From positions 62,001 to 126,000 of the forward strand of contig NZ_JAKZAM010000014.1 in assembly GCF_022538055.1 (NCBI RefSeq): a DNA stretch of 64,000 nucleotides, given 5' to 3'. This stretch comes from Cognataquiflexum nitidum. GTDB taxonomy: Bacteria; Bacteroidota; Bacteroidia; Cytophagales; Cyclobacteriaceae. Below, piece by piece: positions 54,191 through 62,780 of the stretch. The notes beneath the pieces are model-generated. The model did not search any database and was not told where the DNA came from. It worked only from the letters and a program-made list of their open reading frames with translations. Position 1 is the first letter of the stretch. Each line of letters opens with the position of its first letter. Both the position numbers and the translations under genes were made by a program.

Positions 54191-54973
54191 CTAGTTACCG
54201 TTCCCATTTAAATTCAAAACTTTTATTTCAAAATCCTTTTTAAGTTCCCTGATTTCGGCCAATTGTTCCTGTAGTATGGCGTGGATAATTTTGAGGCTAC
54301 TTTTATTTGCCTTGTTCTTTTTCATCCAAAATTCTGTCCGGTGCATGTCGTGCCATTTTCCGATTTTCTCTTGAAGAAGGTCAAGATAGGGCCAGTTGAG
54401 TTGCAACTCTCCGATTTGGTAATTTGCCGATAATTCATGGATGTGAATCAAAACCTTTAGAGATTTTCGACTTTCATGGAGGTGTTTTATAAAAAGTTTT
54501 CTTTTCAAACCTTTACCGGTCAGCTTCAAATGGGCCCGGAAAAAAGCCATCACCTTTTTGTCCGACACTGCTTCCACCTTTTTCAAGGTTTTTTCCACGC
54601 TTTTTTTTAGATGATTTCCAAAATCCCTTGCTTCGAAAAGGAAAGTTTTGGTTTCTTTCTCTAAAGTGATTTGAAGAAGATGCCGCATTTTTTCATCCTG
54701 AATAGAAATTGAATCCAGATTTTCAAGGGTTAATTGGGCTTCTCTGATCAGCCCTCCTGCTTTAAAAAATTTCCTTACCGGGCGAAAAAAATAAACGGTT
54801 TTGGTATCGGGATTTGTGAATTCCTGAAGTTTCAAAAGGGAATGGGCTTTTTTGACCTCTACCCTCATTTGATGCAGGTTTTGGGGATTTTGGTCTTTGA
54901 TAAAGAGGGATAAATTATCAGCCACTCCATTTATCCTTTCTTTCAAATATTTTTTTTGGATACCTTTTTTCAA
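54191..54973 (-). CDS. CHAD domain protein
   Basis: A 260-aa all-helical, very basic protein. The N-terminal LHQMRVEVKKAHSLLKL and later LHESRKSLKVLIHIHEL are the paired basic CHAD helices that bind inorganic polyphosphate. The repeat of this helix unit in both halves is family-typical. No CYTH partner or polyphosphate kinase gene is adjacent. Role in polyphosphate-granule association is known for the family; none is proven here. Confidence 0.85.
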   Translation of the reverse strand: MKKGIQKKYLKERINGVADNLSLFIKDQNPQNLHQMRVEVKKAHSLLKLQEFTNPDTKTVYFFRPVRKFFKAGGLIREAQLTLENLDSISIQDEKMRHLLQITLEKETKTFLFEARDFGNHLKKSVEKTLKKVEAVSDKKVMAFFRAHLKLTGKGLKRKLFIKHLHESRKSLKVLIHIHELSANYQIGELQLNWPYLDLLQEKIGKWHDMHRTEFWMKKNKANKSSLKIIHAILQEQLAEIRELKKDFEIKVLNLNGNGN

Positions 54974-55038
54974 TTGTTCATTTTTTGATTCTGATTTGAA
55001 TATACAGCTATTTAATTTTTTTTGGGAAATAGGACATC

Positions 55039-55950
55039 CTATTTCCTTTTGAAAGAAATTCCTACTCCAATATTGTAGCGAAGCCTCGATACGTCAAATC
55101 CCACCATACTCATTCCCCCACGGAGGTTCAAACCATTAAAATCCAAAATGATGCCGCTTTCTACTACAGATTGATTGAGGTTGATTTCAGTATTTCTTCC
55201 CCAAAATTGACCCATACTGCTTCCATTTTCTTCAAAAACAATTATTTCCCAAAATTCTCTAGTGTGATTGAGTCCCGTTCCTGCGTACATCCATAAGGGT
55301 TGGTGTATCTTCCATGTAACCCCCATGGTCAATTCTGCTGTTCCTTCTCTTATCTTTCCGGTTGACTCAGAGACTTTGTTTTGCGTACCATAAATATTCC
55401 CATTGCTTCTTACAGTAATTTCTCCGGTTTTGGTAAATATTTCTGTATTGCCTCTGATTTGAAGATAAGTGGCTATCCCGTGGTGGTTGATGCTTCCAAG
55501 GGCTATACCAAATGGGACCCTGGAATCGTATGAAAAAGAAATAAATGACCTGTCATAAAGCCTTATCCCTTTTCTAGGATCATAGTTCAAAAAGAAAGTC
55601 TCTTTTATTCCATTGTTTTCACCTGAATTCAGTTTGTCGTTCAATTCCCTCACTTTGATATCCAATTCCGTTTGGTCCATTTTTCTCAAGTGAGTCATAT
55701 AAGGCTTTGCCATCTTATTTTTCCCAAGCTGGTAGAAGGCAAGGGCTGAATAGTAATAGCCCTCTGCACGGTCGACGTCGGATTTGATTTGTGACTTTGC
55801 GAGTTCAAGCACTCTTAACCACTCCCCGTTACTGACCGCAGACTGAATCTGAAGATCCAAATCGCGGAAAGTTCGGTTTTGGGCTTTTACAGTGATGGTA
55901 AAGGCAAATGGCAAAATAGCCAATAGAACAATGAGTCTAAAACATTTCAT
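55039..55950 (-). CDS. Exported TPR-start, barrel-end hypothetical protein
   Basis: A 303-aa product with a signal peptide (MKCFRLIVLLAILPFAFTITVKAQ). Residues about 30-110 are helical and TPR-like (WLRVLELAKSQIKSDVDRAEGYYYSALAFYQLGKNKMA). The rest is strand-rich (FFLNYDPRKGIRLYDRSFISFSYDSRVPFGIALGSI, and a terminal RLRYNIGVGISFKRK). It looks like an outer-membrane-associated protein; the family is not recognised. It lies 65 bases upstream of the CHAD gene. Confidence 0.72.
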   Translation of the reverse strand: MKCFRLIVLLAILPFAFTITVKAQNRTFRDLDLQIQSAVSNGEWLRVLELAKSQIKSDVDRAEGYYYSALAFYQLGKNKMAKPYMTHLRKMDQTELDIKVRELNDKLNSGENNGIKETFFLNYDPRKGIRLYDRSFISFSYDSRVPFGIALGSINHHGIATYLQIRGNTEIFTKTGEITVRSNGNIYGTQNKVSESTGKIREGTAELTMGVTWKIHQPLWMYAGTGLNHTREFWEIIVFEENGSSMGQFWGRNTEINLNQSVVESGIILDFNGLNLRGGMSMVGFDVSRLRYNIGVGISFKRK

Positions 55951-56290
55951 GAGAATGAAAATTGAACTTTGAATTGAAGAGTTTTAGATTAACATGGAGG
56001 GGTGATCGCATCTTAAAATCAGATGAAATAACTTAAAAAAATCAAAAAAACCAAATATTATTTTGAATATAAGTACTTGTGTTTTACCTCCAAAAAAATG
56101 TGGTTATAGCCAGGTTGACATAGGTGATTTAGTTTGAATTGGCAATAAATTGAAAAACACGTTGGCTCTTAAATCTTTTAAAATTTGACTTCGAGTTTGA
56201 CTTTTATACTTATTTCCAAGACATTATTTTCTTCTATTAGACAAACCAATTCTCCCAAAATCGAAATTTGGGCAACGCAGGGAATTCCAA
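55951..56290. other. Intergenic region between exported protein and mazG genes
   Basis: 340 AT-rich bases on the way from mazG's stop to the next minus-strand gene. I see no open frame, hairpin terminator or RNA gene that I can support. The promoter of the 55950 gene should be in the right-hand half. Confidence 0.35.
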
Positions 56291-57091
56291 TCACAGCTTT
56301 TTCGCTTCTTCCCAATAAATATCCATTTCGGCCAGGCTCATGTCTTCTATTTTCCTTCCTGCTGATTTCGCAGCATTTTCGAGGTATTGGAAGCGTTTGA
56401 TAAACTTGAGGTTGGTCCGTTCCAATGCTTCTTCAGGATTGATATCGATAAACCTTGCGTAGTTGATCAGTGAAAAAAGTAAATCTCCAAACTCCCCTGT
56501 TGCCTTTGTTTTGTCAATTTCCTGTCCCTCCAAGGTGTTGAATTCTGCCTTGAATTCCTGCATTTCCTCTTCCACTTTTTCCCATACCTGATGCTTTTCT
56601 TCCCAATCAAACCCAACTCCACGTGCCTTTTCCTGGATCCTCATGGCCTTAATCAAAGCCGGAAGGGACTTCGGTACACCGCCGAGAACAGACGTATTTC
56701 CTTTTTCACTGAGTTTGATTTTCTCCCAGTTTTGTTTGACGGTTTCCTCATCTTTGGCCACGGTGTCTCCATAGATGTGGGGATGTCGGCGGATCAACTT
56801 TTCACAAAGGCTGTCAATGACTGTTCCGATATCGAAGGCTTCTTTTTCGGAGCCGATTTTGGCATAGAAAACAATATGGAGGAGAATGTCCCCCAACTCC
56901 TTTTTGATTTCTTCTAGGTTATTTTCAAGGATAGCGTCTGACAATTCAAAAGTTTCTTCAATAGTGAGGTGTCTGAGGCTCTCAAGGGTCTGCTTTCTGT
57001 CCCATGGACATTGCTCTCGGAGCTCGTCCATGATGGTCAACAGCCTATCAAAAGATTGTAGTTGGGTTTTTCTTAAAGATAAATCAGACAT
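56291..57091 (-). CDS. mazG: Nucleoside triphosphate pyrophosphohydrolase MazG
   Basis: MazG hydrolyses NTPs to NMPs and pyrophosphate, cleaning up non-canonical nucleotides. The 266-aa product has tandem MazG domains. The first reads CPWDRKQTLESLRHLTIEETFELSDAI and EEIKKELGDILLHIVFYAKI (ExxE-x12-ExxD metal motif). The second contains FDWEEKHQVWEKVEEEMQEFKAEF and EFGDLLFSLINYARF. Both metal motifs are intact. The start MSDLSLRKTQLQSFDRLL is normal. Divergent from the next gene. Confidence 0.95.
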   Translation of the reverse strand: MSDLSLRKTQLQSFDRLLTIMDELREQCPWDRKQTLESLRHLTIEETFELSDAILENNLEEIKKELGDILLHIVFYAKIGSEKEAFDIGTVIDSLCEKLIRRHPHIYGDTVAKDEETVKQNWEKIKLSEKGNTSVLGGVPKSLPALIKAMRIQEKARGVGFDWEEKHQVWEKVEEEMQEFKAEFNTLEGQEIDKTKATGEFGDLLFSLINYARFIDINPEEALERTNLKFIKRFQYLENAAKSAGRKIEDMSLAEMDIYWEEAKKL

Positions 57092-57137
57092 ATGCGGGAA
57101 ACTAACCGGAAAGTGAGGACGTTTTCAAAGTATTACG

Positions 57138-57145
57138 TAAATTTG
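57138..57145 (+). promoter_or_regulatory. Candidate -7 element for 76-aa membrane protein
   Basis: TAAATTTG matches TAnnTTTG, 16 bases before the ATG at 57162. The -33 region is not convincing. Confidence 0.35.
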
Positions 57146-57161
57146 CGCAAATTATATTGAT

Positions 57162-57392
57162 ATGGCAACCTTGTATTTGACTTTGGGATTCTTGGCATTG
57201 TTCTTTGTATTGATGTCTGTAAGGCTCATTTTCCTCAAAAAAGGTGAGTTCAAAGGAACTTGCGCTTCACAAAATCCATTCTTGAACAAAGACGGAGGAA
57301 CTTGTGGCTATTGTGGCAAAACAGTAGATGCAAACAGTTCCTGTGGCAATCCAGACAATGAAGTGGACAAAGTTTTGGCCAAATTCAAATAA
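57162..57392 (+). CDS. Small membrane protein with Cys-rich tail
   Basis: A 76-aa protein with one N-terminal membrane helix (LTLGFLALFFVLMSVRLIFL), then KKGEFKGTCASQNPF, GGTCGYCGKTVD, and SSCGNPDNEVD. Four cysteines (including C-G-Y-C) could hold a metal or Fe-S centre, or form disulphides if the tail is periplasmic. The pattern is conserved-looking in Bacteroidota but uncharacterised. It precedes glmM by 59 bases on the same strand. Confidence 0.75.
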   Translation: MATLYLTLGFLALFFVLMSVRLIFLKKGEFKGTCASQNPFLNKDGGTCGYCGKTVDANSSCGNPDNEVDKVLAKFK

Positions 57393-57451
57393 AAATTTTT
57401 CACTTCCCGGAATTTTCGGGATTTTTCAATTAGCATTTAAAACTCTTCAAT

Positions 57452-58843
57452 GTGGCTTTAATCAAATCTATTTCCGGTATCAGAGGTACTATCGGAGGCA
57501 AACCCGGTGAGGGACTGACTCCTTTGGATGTTGTCAAATTTACTTCGGCCTATGGCAGTTGGGTAATCACCCAAACAAAAAATCCGAAAGTTGTCATCGG
57601 CAGGGATGCAAGGATCTCAGGTGAAATGGTTTCCAAACTTGTAGCCGCGACGCTTCAAGGTTTGGGAATTGATGTGATCGACCTTGGCCTCAGCACTACC
57701 CCGACTGTAGAATTGGCTGTTCCTTTGGAAAAAGCCGGAGGCGGTATCATCCTTACGGCAAGTCATAATCCTATCCAATGGAATGCCCTGAAACTGCTCA
57801 ATGACAAAGGCGAATTCATTTCAGACCTGGAAGGAAAATCCATTTTGGATAGCGCAGAAAAAGAAAACTTCTCTTTTGCGGAAGTCAAAAAACTTGGCAA
57901 ATACATTCAGATCGACGATTACATTGACCGACATGTACAGCATGTTCTTGGTCTGAAGCTTGTTGATAAAGAAGCCATAGCCGCCAAGAAGTTCAAAGTG
58001 GTCATTGATTGTGTCAATTCCACAGGAGGCATTGCTCTACCAAAACTACTGAGGGCACTTGGTGTGGAAGATATCGAGGAAATGTATTGTACTCCTGACG
58101 GACATTTTCCCCATAATCCCGAACCTCTTCCTGAAAATCTCAGGGACATTGCCGATAAGCTTCAAAAAGGCAAATATGACCTAGGCATCGTCGTAGATCC
58201 TGATGTGGACAGACTTTGCTTTATGAATGAAGACGGAAGTCCTTTTGGGGAGGAATACACCTTGGTGGCTGTGGCAGATTACGTGCTTTCGCAAACTCCC
58301 GGCAATACCGTTTCCAACCTGAGTTCTACCAGGGCATTGAGAGACGTCACCGAAAAAAGAGGCGGACATTACCACGCCGCGGCTGTTGGCGAAGTCAACG
58401 TCGTCAATAAAATGAAAGAGACAAATGCCATCATCGGTGGGGAAGGCAATGGCGGAGTCATCTATCCGGAATCCCATTATGGACGTGATGCATTGGTGGG
58501 AATTGGTTTGTTTTTGACGCATTTGGCCAAGTTTGGCAAGACAATCTCCAGACTGAGAGCGAGCTATCCCAACTACCATATTTCTAAAAACAAAATTGAA
58601 CTGACTCCCGAAATCAACGTGGACAAGATCCTCGAAGAAGTCAAAAAGAAATATAAAAAGCAGCCGATCAATGACATTGATGGTGTCAAGATAGAGTTTG
58701 ACAAAGAATGGGTGCATTTGAGAAAATCAAATACAGAACCCATCATCAGGATTTATTCTGAGTCCGAAAGTCAAGCTACTGCTGACCACTTGGCCAATAA
58801 AATCATTCTTGATATCAAAGAAGTGGTGACTAGTTCAAAATGA
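57452..58843 (+). CDS. glmM: Phosphoglucosamine mutase
   Basis: GlmM turns glucosamine-6-phosphate into glucosamine-1-phosphate for peptidoglycan and LPS precursors. The 463-aa product has IKSISGIRGTIGGK at the start, the phospho-Ser loop LTASHNPIQWNALK (Ser104), the Mg loop DPDVDRL, GGEGNGGVIYPE and KSNTEPIIRIYSES at the C-terminus. Start is GTG at 57452; the overlapping ATG one base earlier is out of frame. Length is typical for Bacteroidota GlmM. Phosphomannomutase activity cannot be excluded. Confidence 0.9.
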   Translation: MALIKSISGIRGTIGGKPGEGLTPLDVVKFTSAYGSWVITQTKNPKVVIGRDARISGEMVSKLVAATLQGLGIDVIDLGLSTTPTVELAVPLEKAGGGIILTASHNPIQWNALKLLNDKGEFISDLEGKSILDSAEKENFSFAEVKKLGKYIQIDDYIDRHVQHVLGLKLVDKEAIAAKKFKVVIDCVNSTGGIALPKLLRALGVEDIEEMYCTPDGHFPHNPEPLPENLRDIADKLQKGKYDLGIVVDPDVDRLCFMNEDGSPFGEEYTLVAVADYVLSQTPGNTVSNLSSTRALRDVTEKRGGHYHAAAVGEVNVVNKMKETNAIIGGEGNGGVIYPESHYGRDALVGIGLFLTHLAKFGKTISRLRASYPNYHISKNKIELTPEINVDKILEEVKKKYKKQPINDIDGVKIEFDKEWVHLRKSNTEPIIRIYSESESQATADHLANKIILDIKEVVTSSK

Positions 58844-58849
58844 AATTGA

Positions 58850-58903
58850 AGTTTCCGCAAAGTTAAATGTGGGATTGGAAAGGATTGATTGAATGCGGAA
58901 ACT
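58850..58903 (+). repeat. Inverted repeat downstream of glmM
   Basis: AGTTTCCGCA (58850-58859) and TGCGGAAACT (58894-58903) are perfect 10-bp complements with a 34-base spacer. There is no T tract, so a terminator role is doubtful. Just after it (58912-58933) comes CAGTCCACAGTCCACAG, wording shared with 17176 and 30312. Confidence 0.5.
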
Positions 58904-59001
58904 CATCCACTGACGACAGTCCACAGTCCACAGAACTGCAAATCCGTCCCATTGGCGACGATTTTAAATTAATACCCAATACCCAGCCCAAATAGAAGAA
59001 A

Positions 59002-60144
59002 ATGAGAGTTTATTTAGACAATGCCGCCACCACTGCCATGGACGACCGCGTGATCGAGGCCATGCTTCCTTTTCTGAAACAGCATTATGGCAATCCTTCA
59101 TCCGTCCACAGCCATGGAAGGGAAGTCCGGTCTGCCATCGAAAAGGCGAGAAAGAAAGTAGCGGAATTGCTCAATGCCTCTCCTGCTGAAATATTTTTTA
59201 CCTCAGGCGGGACAGAAGCTGACAATACTGCACTCGTCTGCGGCATAGAAACTCACGGGATCAAGCATGCCATCACTTCCCCGATAGAGCACCATGCCGT
59301 CTTGCATACTTTGGAGGATTGTGCCAAAAAAGGAAAGGTAAAGCTCAGCCTTTTGGATGTCAATAATAAAGGAGAAATCAACCATGACCAACTCAGGGAA
59401 TTGCTTCAGGCGAATCCAAATTCTTTAGTCTCTCTGATGCATGCCAACAATGAAATCGGAAACATCAATGACTTGGCTGCCATCGGTGGTATGACAAAAG
59501 AATATGGGGCTTTCTTCCATTCGGACACCGTGCAGACCATGGGACATTTTGTCCATGACCTCAAAAACCTTCCCGTAGATGCCATCGTGGCCGGTGGGCA
59601 CAAATTCCACGGACCAAAAGGCTCAGGTTTTTTATATGTAAGAAAAGACAAGAAAATCCATCCTTTTATCCACGGCGGTGCGCAAGAAAGGAATATGCGT
59701 GGAGGTACCGAAAATGTCATCGGCATCGTAGGTATCGCCAAAGCCCTGGAACTTGCCTATGAAGACATGGCAGGACACCGCACCCATATCGAAGGATTGA
59801 AAAAACATTTTATGGAATCCCTCCAATACCATCTTCCTGAAGTCGGATTTAATGGGCTTTCAACGGATTTTGAGAAAAGTCTTTATACAGTTTTGAATGT
59901 GAGTCTGCCTCCTTCTGAAGAAAACAGGGGCATGTTGCTTTTCAACCTTGACCTTCATGGGATATCGGCTTCGGGCGGTTCGGCCTGCAGCAGCGGTGCT
60001 ACTGTCGGTTCACATGTACTCCGTACAATCAACCACGATCCCGAAAGAGAATCCGTGAGGTTTTCCTTCAGCAGATTCACTACCAAAGAAGAGATCGATT
60101 ACACGGTAGAGAAGTTGAAAGAACTCTATGGGGTGACGGTTTAA
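59002..60144 (+). CDS. Cysteine desulfurase family protein
   Basis: A 380-aa PLP enzyme that frees sulfur from cysteine for Fe-S clusters or thiolation. MRVYLDNAATTAMDDRV is the family start; FTSGGTEADNTAL binds PLP phosphate. The Schiff-base Lys is Lys201 in GGHKFHGPKG. The catalytic Cys329 lies in SGGSACSSGATVGSH. Length and motif fit the NifS/IscS group. No iscU or suf gene is adjacent, so the exact pathway is open. Confidence 0.93.
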   Translation: MRVYLDNAATTAMDDRVIEAMLPFLKQHYGNPSSVHSHGREVRSAIEKARKKVAELLNASPAEIFFTSGGTEADNTALVCGIETHGIKHAITSPIEHHAVLHTLEDCAKKGKVKLSLLDVNNKGEINHDQLRELLQANPNSLVSLMHANNEIGNINDLAAIGGMTKEYGAFFHSDTVQTMGHFVHDLKNLPVDAIVAGGHKFHGPKGSGFLYVRKDKKIHPFIHGGAQERNMRGGTENVIGIVGIAKALELAYEDMAGHRTHIEGLKKHFMESLQYHLPEVGFNGLSTDFEKSLYTVLNVSLPPSEENRGMLLFNLDLHGISASGGSACSSGATVGSHVLRTINHDPERESVRFSFSRFTTKEEIDYTVEKLKELYGVTV

Positions 60145-60149
60145 AAGGG

Positions 60150-60180
60150 TTTTAAGGTTGTAAAGTTTTAAGGTTGAAAG
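60150..60180. repeat. Short tandem repeat of TTTTAAGGTTG type
   Basis: TTTTAAGGTTGTAAAG followed by TTTTAAGGTTGAAAG. Similar GTTGAAGGTTT wording is seen at 14627-14700. It is a common style of Bacteroidota intergenic DNA. Confidence 0.45.
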
Positions 60181-60223
60181 GTTTGGGACACTGACTTCAC
60201 CTTATCTTCTTCAATAATTTTAG

Positions 60224-60258
60224 AAAGCCATGAACAAATCATGGCTTTTATTTTTTAA
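60224..60258 (+). terminator. Intrinsic terminator of cysteine desulfurase gene
   Basis: AAAGCCATGA (60224-60233) pairs with TCATGGCTTT (60239-60248) across five bases, followed by TATTTTTTAA. Confidence 0.85.
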
Positions 60259-60312
60259 CTATATTTTCCATAATTTGAAATGGATCCTTATTTTTCCTCA
60301 AACTTCTTATAA

Positions 60313-61449
60313 ATGAATAAGCTCTTTCTTTTGGTCGCAATACTGATTCTTATATCCTGTTCAAAAAATAATAATGAAAACTCCACAGGCGCAATTGGTG
60401 AAATTAATTTGGAGATAGACACTGTCCTAGTTGATTCTAAAGGAGAAGTGCTGATGGCAGGGACATATTTGTCTGTTTTTGATTTATCTGAGGACAAAAA
60501 GTACCTATATAATTTTGATCCAAATACTTACCAAGTTGAGGTGATTGATTTGGATAAACTGGAAATTCATAGGAAAATTCAGTTGGAAATAGAAGGACCA
60601 AATAGAATTGGAGATTACCCAAATTACTTATTTGCCTTGGGCAACTCGGAATTGGCCTTTTCTAATTATATGACCTGTGTAGCTGTAAATCTAAATGGCG
60701 AGAAAACTTTTGAATTCAATTTAGTGAAGGATAGATTAGAAAGTGACAGTTTAAAGAGTAATGAAAGTTTGTATCCGGATTTTTTGTTCATTGACGGGCA
60801 CAAGGAGTTATATACCATGATTGAAACTTTTGGCCAAAACATTACCACCATTGGATTGGTCAATACCAGTACCAAAACATTGAAGAGAATTGAAATCCCC
60901 CAATTGGAAAAGTTAAAGAATTTCAGAGTGCTTTGGAAAAATGGAAATGCAAGATCCCTAAAAGCACCTTTGGTAACTATGGGTATTTGGGATAAAAAAA
61001 TTCTTATTGCCAATAACACCATAAATGAGGTAATCGTTTATGATCCAAAATCAGAATCTATTTCTGTTAAGACCTTTGAAAGTAAACTTACTCCCAATCA
61101 AAAAACTCCAAATGAAAAGGTTGAAGTGGGTACGATACAAGAATTTATGGCAGGAGCAATCAAGTTGAATGAACAAATCGAATTCGGAAAGTTGAATTGG
61201 GATCCTATTACGAAAAGATTTTACAGGCTTTCAAGCATTTCATTACCAAGACCTGAAGGTGTAGAAACCTATAAAGCCGATGTATTTTTGACTGTTTTTG
61301 ATGAGGAACTGAATATGCTGTGGGAGAGGAAGTTGGATGGATTTACCAAATCGCCGGTTACTACTTTTTTCAAAGACGGAGCAATATGGATCCACGAAAA
61401 TCTCAATGATGAATTGGGTTTTATAAGGATAAAAGTTTTAGAAAATTGA
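60313..61449 (+). CDS. Beta-propeller lipoprotein, DUF4221-like
   Basis: A 378-aa lipoprotein (MNKLFLLVAILILISC, lipidated Cys16). The body has repeated strand blocks with aromatic and Asp residues (YLSVFDLSEDKKYLYNFDPNTYQVEVIDL, KKILIANNTINEVIVYDPKSES, FLTVFDEELNMLWERKL), as in six-bladed propellers of the DUF4221 type from Bacteroidota. No catalytic motif is evident. It is followed 74 bases later by a TlpA-type gene, so the two may share a transcript. Confidence 0.75.
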   Translation: MNKLFLLVAILILISCSKNNNENSTGAIGEINLEIDTVLVDSKGEVLMAGTYLSVFDLSEDKKYLYNFDPNTYQVEVIDLDKLEIHRKIQLEIEGPNRIGDYPNYLFALGNSELAFSNYMTCVAVNLNGEKTFEFNLVKDRLESDSLKSNESLYPDFLFIDGHKELYTMIETFGQNITTIGLVNTSTKTLKRIEIPQLEKLKNFRVLWKNGNARSLKAPLVTMGIWDKKILIANNTINEVIVYDPKSESISVKTFESKLTPNQKTPNEKVEVGTIQEFMAGAIKLNEQIEFGKLNWDPITKRFYRLSSISLPRPEGVETYKADVFLTVFDEELNMLWERKLDGFTKSPVTTFFKDGAIWIHENLNDELGFIRIKVLEN

Positions 61450-61523
61450 TTGCTTGTGAAATTCAAGAATCGCTCATATCTTTTTTAAATACCTACCCGC
61501 TATTGTTTACCAAAGACCCATTT

Positions 61524-62723
61524 ATGAACCCATACACGAGAGTGAAATTTGTTTGCCTGACTCTTGCTTTTACACTTTTTAGTCACTTTTCCATCTCCCA
61601 AAAGATAGGTTTGGGAGATAAGATCCCTTCTTTCGAAGTAATTGATCTTAAGACTGATGAAGTAAAGAAATTTGAAAATCAAACCGGAAAAATCATTCTG
61701 ATCGACTTTTGGGCGACATGGTGCGGACCTTGTATTGCGGGAATGCCGCATTTGGAAAGTCTCCAAAAGACTTTTCCTTCTGAAATTCTGGTGCTCGCCG
61801 TCAGTGATGAAAGTCCGGAAAGAATTAAAAAATTTATGGTGAACAGGCCCTTCGGTTTTTCCTTTGTATCAGATAAAGAGAAGAATCTGCAGAAATATTT
61901 CCCCCACAGGATTATCCCGCACACAGTTTTGATTGATAAGTACGGTGAAGTAATCGCAATCACTTCCCCAGATCAAATCACAGAAAAAACAATCAGGGAC
62001 TTATTGGATGGAGAAAAACCTATTTTGCCATTAAAACAGGAGCAGGTAGGTTTTGATCCCAGCCATGATTTTTTTGAAGTGGCCGAGGATATAGATCAAT
62101 ATTTTGTGATCCAAAAGGAATTCGAAGGTGTTCCCACTTTTTCCAAATTTCCAAATCAAGGAACATTTGCTAATAGAAGAATAACAGCCCATAATTTCTC
62201 AATAGAAGGACTTTATAGGATGGCATTTCAAAAAAGCTCCATGAGGTTAGAGTATTTAATTGATCAGGAATTGGTAGCCTATAAACCTGGAAACCTATAT
62301 AGCGTGGACGTGATTGTGTCGAAAGGAAGTGAACCTTACCTTCATGAGTATTTTGCAAAAGGGCTTACTGAATGGTTTGAGATAAAAGGGAAACTTGAAA
62401 AACGAACCACCGAGGTAATCGCTTTGTATTCAAAAGGTCAGGCAAACCTGATAGAATCGAAAGAATATAGCTCCTACAGCGGGCGAAGCGGTACCTTTCA
62501 AAGTGAGGGAGCTTCCTTGAATGATTTGGCCGAATATCTTGAAAGTTTTAATGTTTTAGGCTTACCTGTAGTGAACGTAACCAATCTCAATGGCACCTAT
62601 TTCTTTGACCTGAATTTTGAACCGGAAAATCCCCAAAGCCTTATCGATGCCTTGAAAAGTTTAGGCTTGGCAATCAAAAAAGAGTCAAGGGAAATTGACG
62701 TATTGGTGTTGTATAAGGATTAA
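61524..62723 (+). CDS. TlpA-type thioredoxin fused to DUF3738-like domain
   Basis: A 399-aa exported protein from ATG 61524 (signal MNPYTRVKFVCLTLAFTLFSHFSISQ). Residues about 30-165 are a TlpA/ResA thioredoxin fold with the active site WATWCGPC and cis-Pro in RIIPHTVLIDK. The C-terminal half (FANRRITAHNFSIEGLYRMAFQ, YSVDVIVSKGSEP, GTFQSEGASLNDLAEYLESF) resembles DUF3738/TIGR03435. The fusion suggests a redox-linked envelope role. The DUF3738 match is by eye. Confidence 0.82.
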   Translation: MNPYTRVKFVCLTLAFTLFSHFSISQKIGLGDKIPSFEVIDLKTDEVKKFENQTGKIILIDFWATWCGPCIAGMPHLESLQKTFPSEILVLAVSDESPERIKKFMVNRPFGFSFVSDKEKNLQKYFPHRIIPHTVLIDKYGEVIAITSPDQITEKTIRDLLDGEKPILPLKQEQVGFDPSHDFFEVAEDIDQYFVIQKEFEGVPTFSKFPNQGTFANRRITAHNFSIEGLYRMAFQKSSMRLEYLIDQELVAYKPGNLYSVDVIVSKGSEPYLHEYFAKGLTEWFEIKGKLEKRTTEVIALYSKGQANLIESKEYSSYSGRSGTFQSEGASLNDLAEYLESFNVLGLPVVNVTNLNGTYFFDLNFEPENPQSLIDALKSLGLAIKKESREIDVLVLYKD

Positions 62724-62745
62724 GGTTTTGGAAAATTGAAATAGA

Positions 62746-62780
62746 AACCTTTTCCAAAGTTCCAAACTTTGGAAAAGGTT
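62746..62780. terminator. Long hairpin between convergent genes
   Basis: AACCTTTTCCAAAGT (62746-62760) pairs perfectly over 15 bp with ACTTTGGAAAAGGTT (62766-62780) across a 5-base loop. It abuts the ABC-transporter stop codon. The T tract is weak on both strands, so termination is probable rather than certain. Confidence 0.6.
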
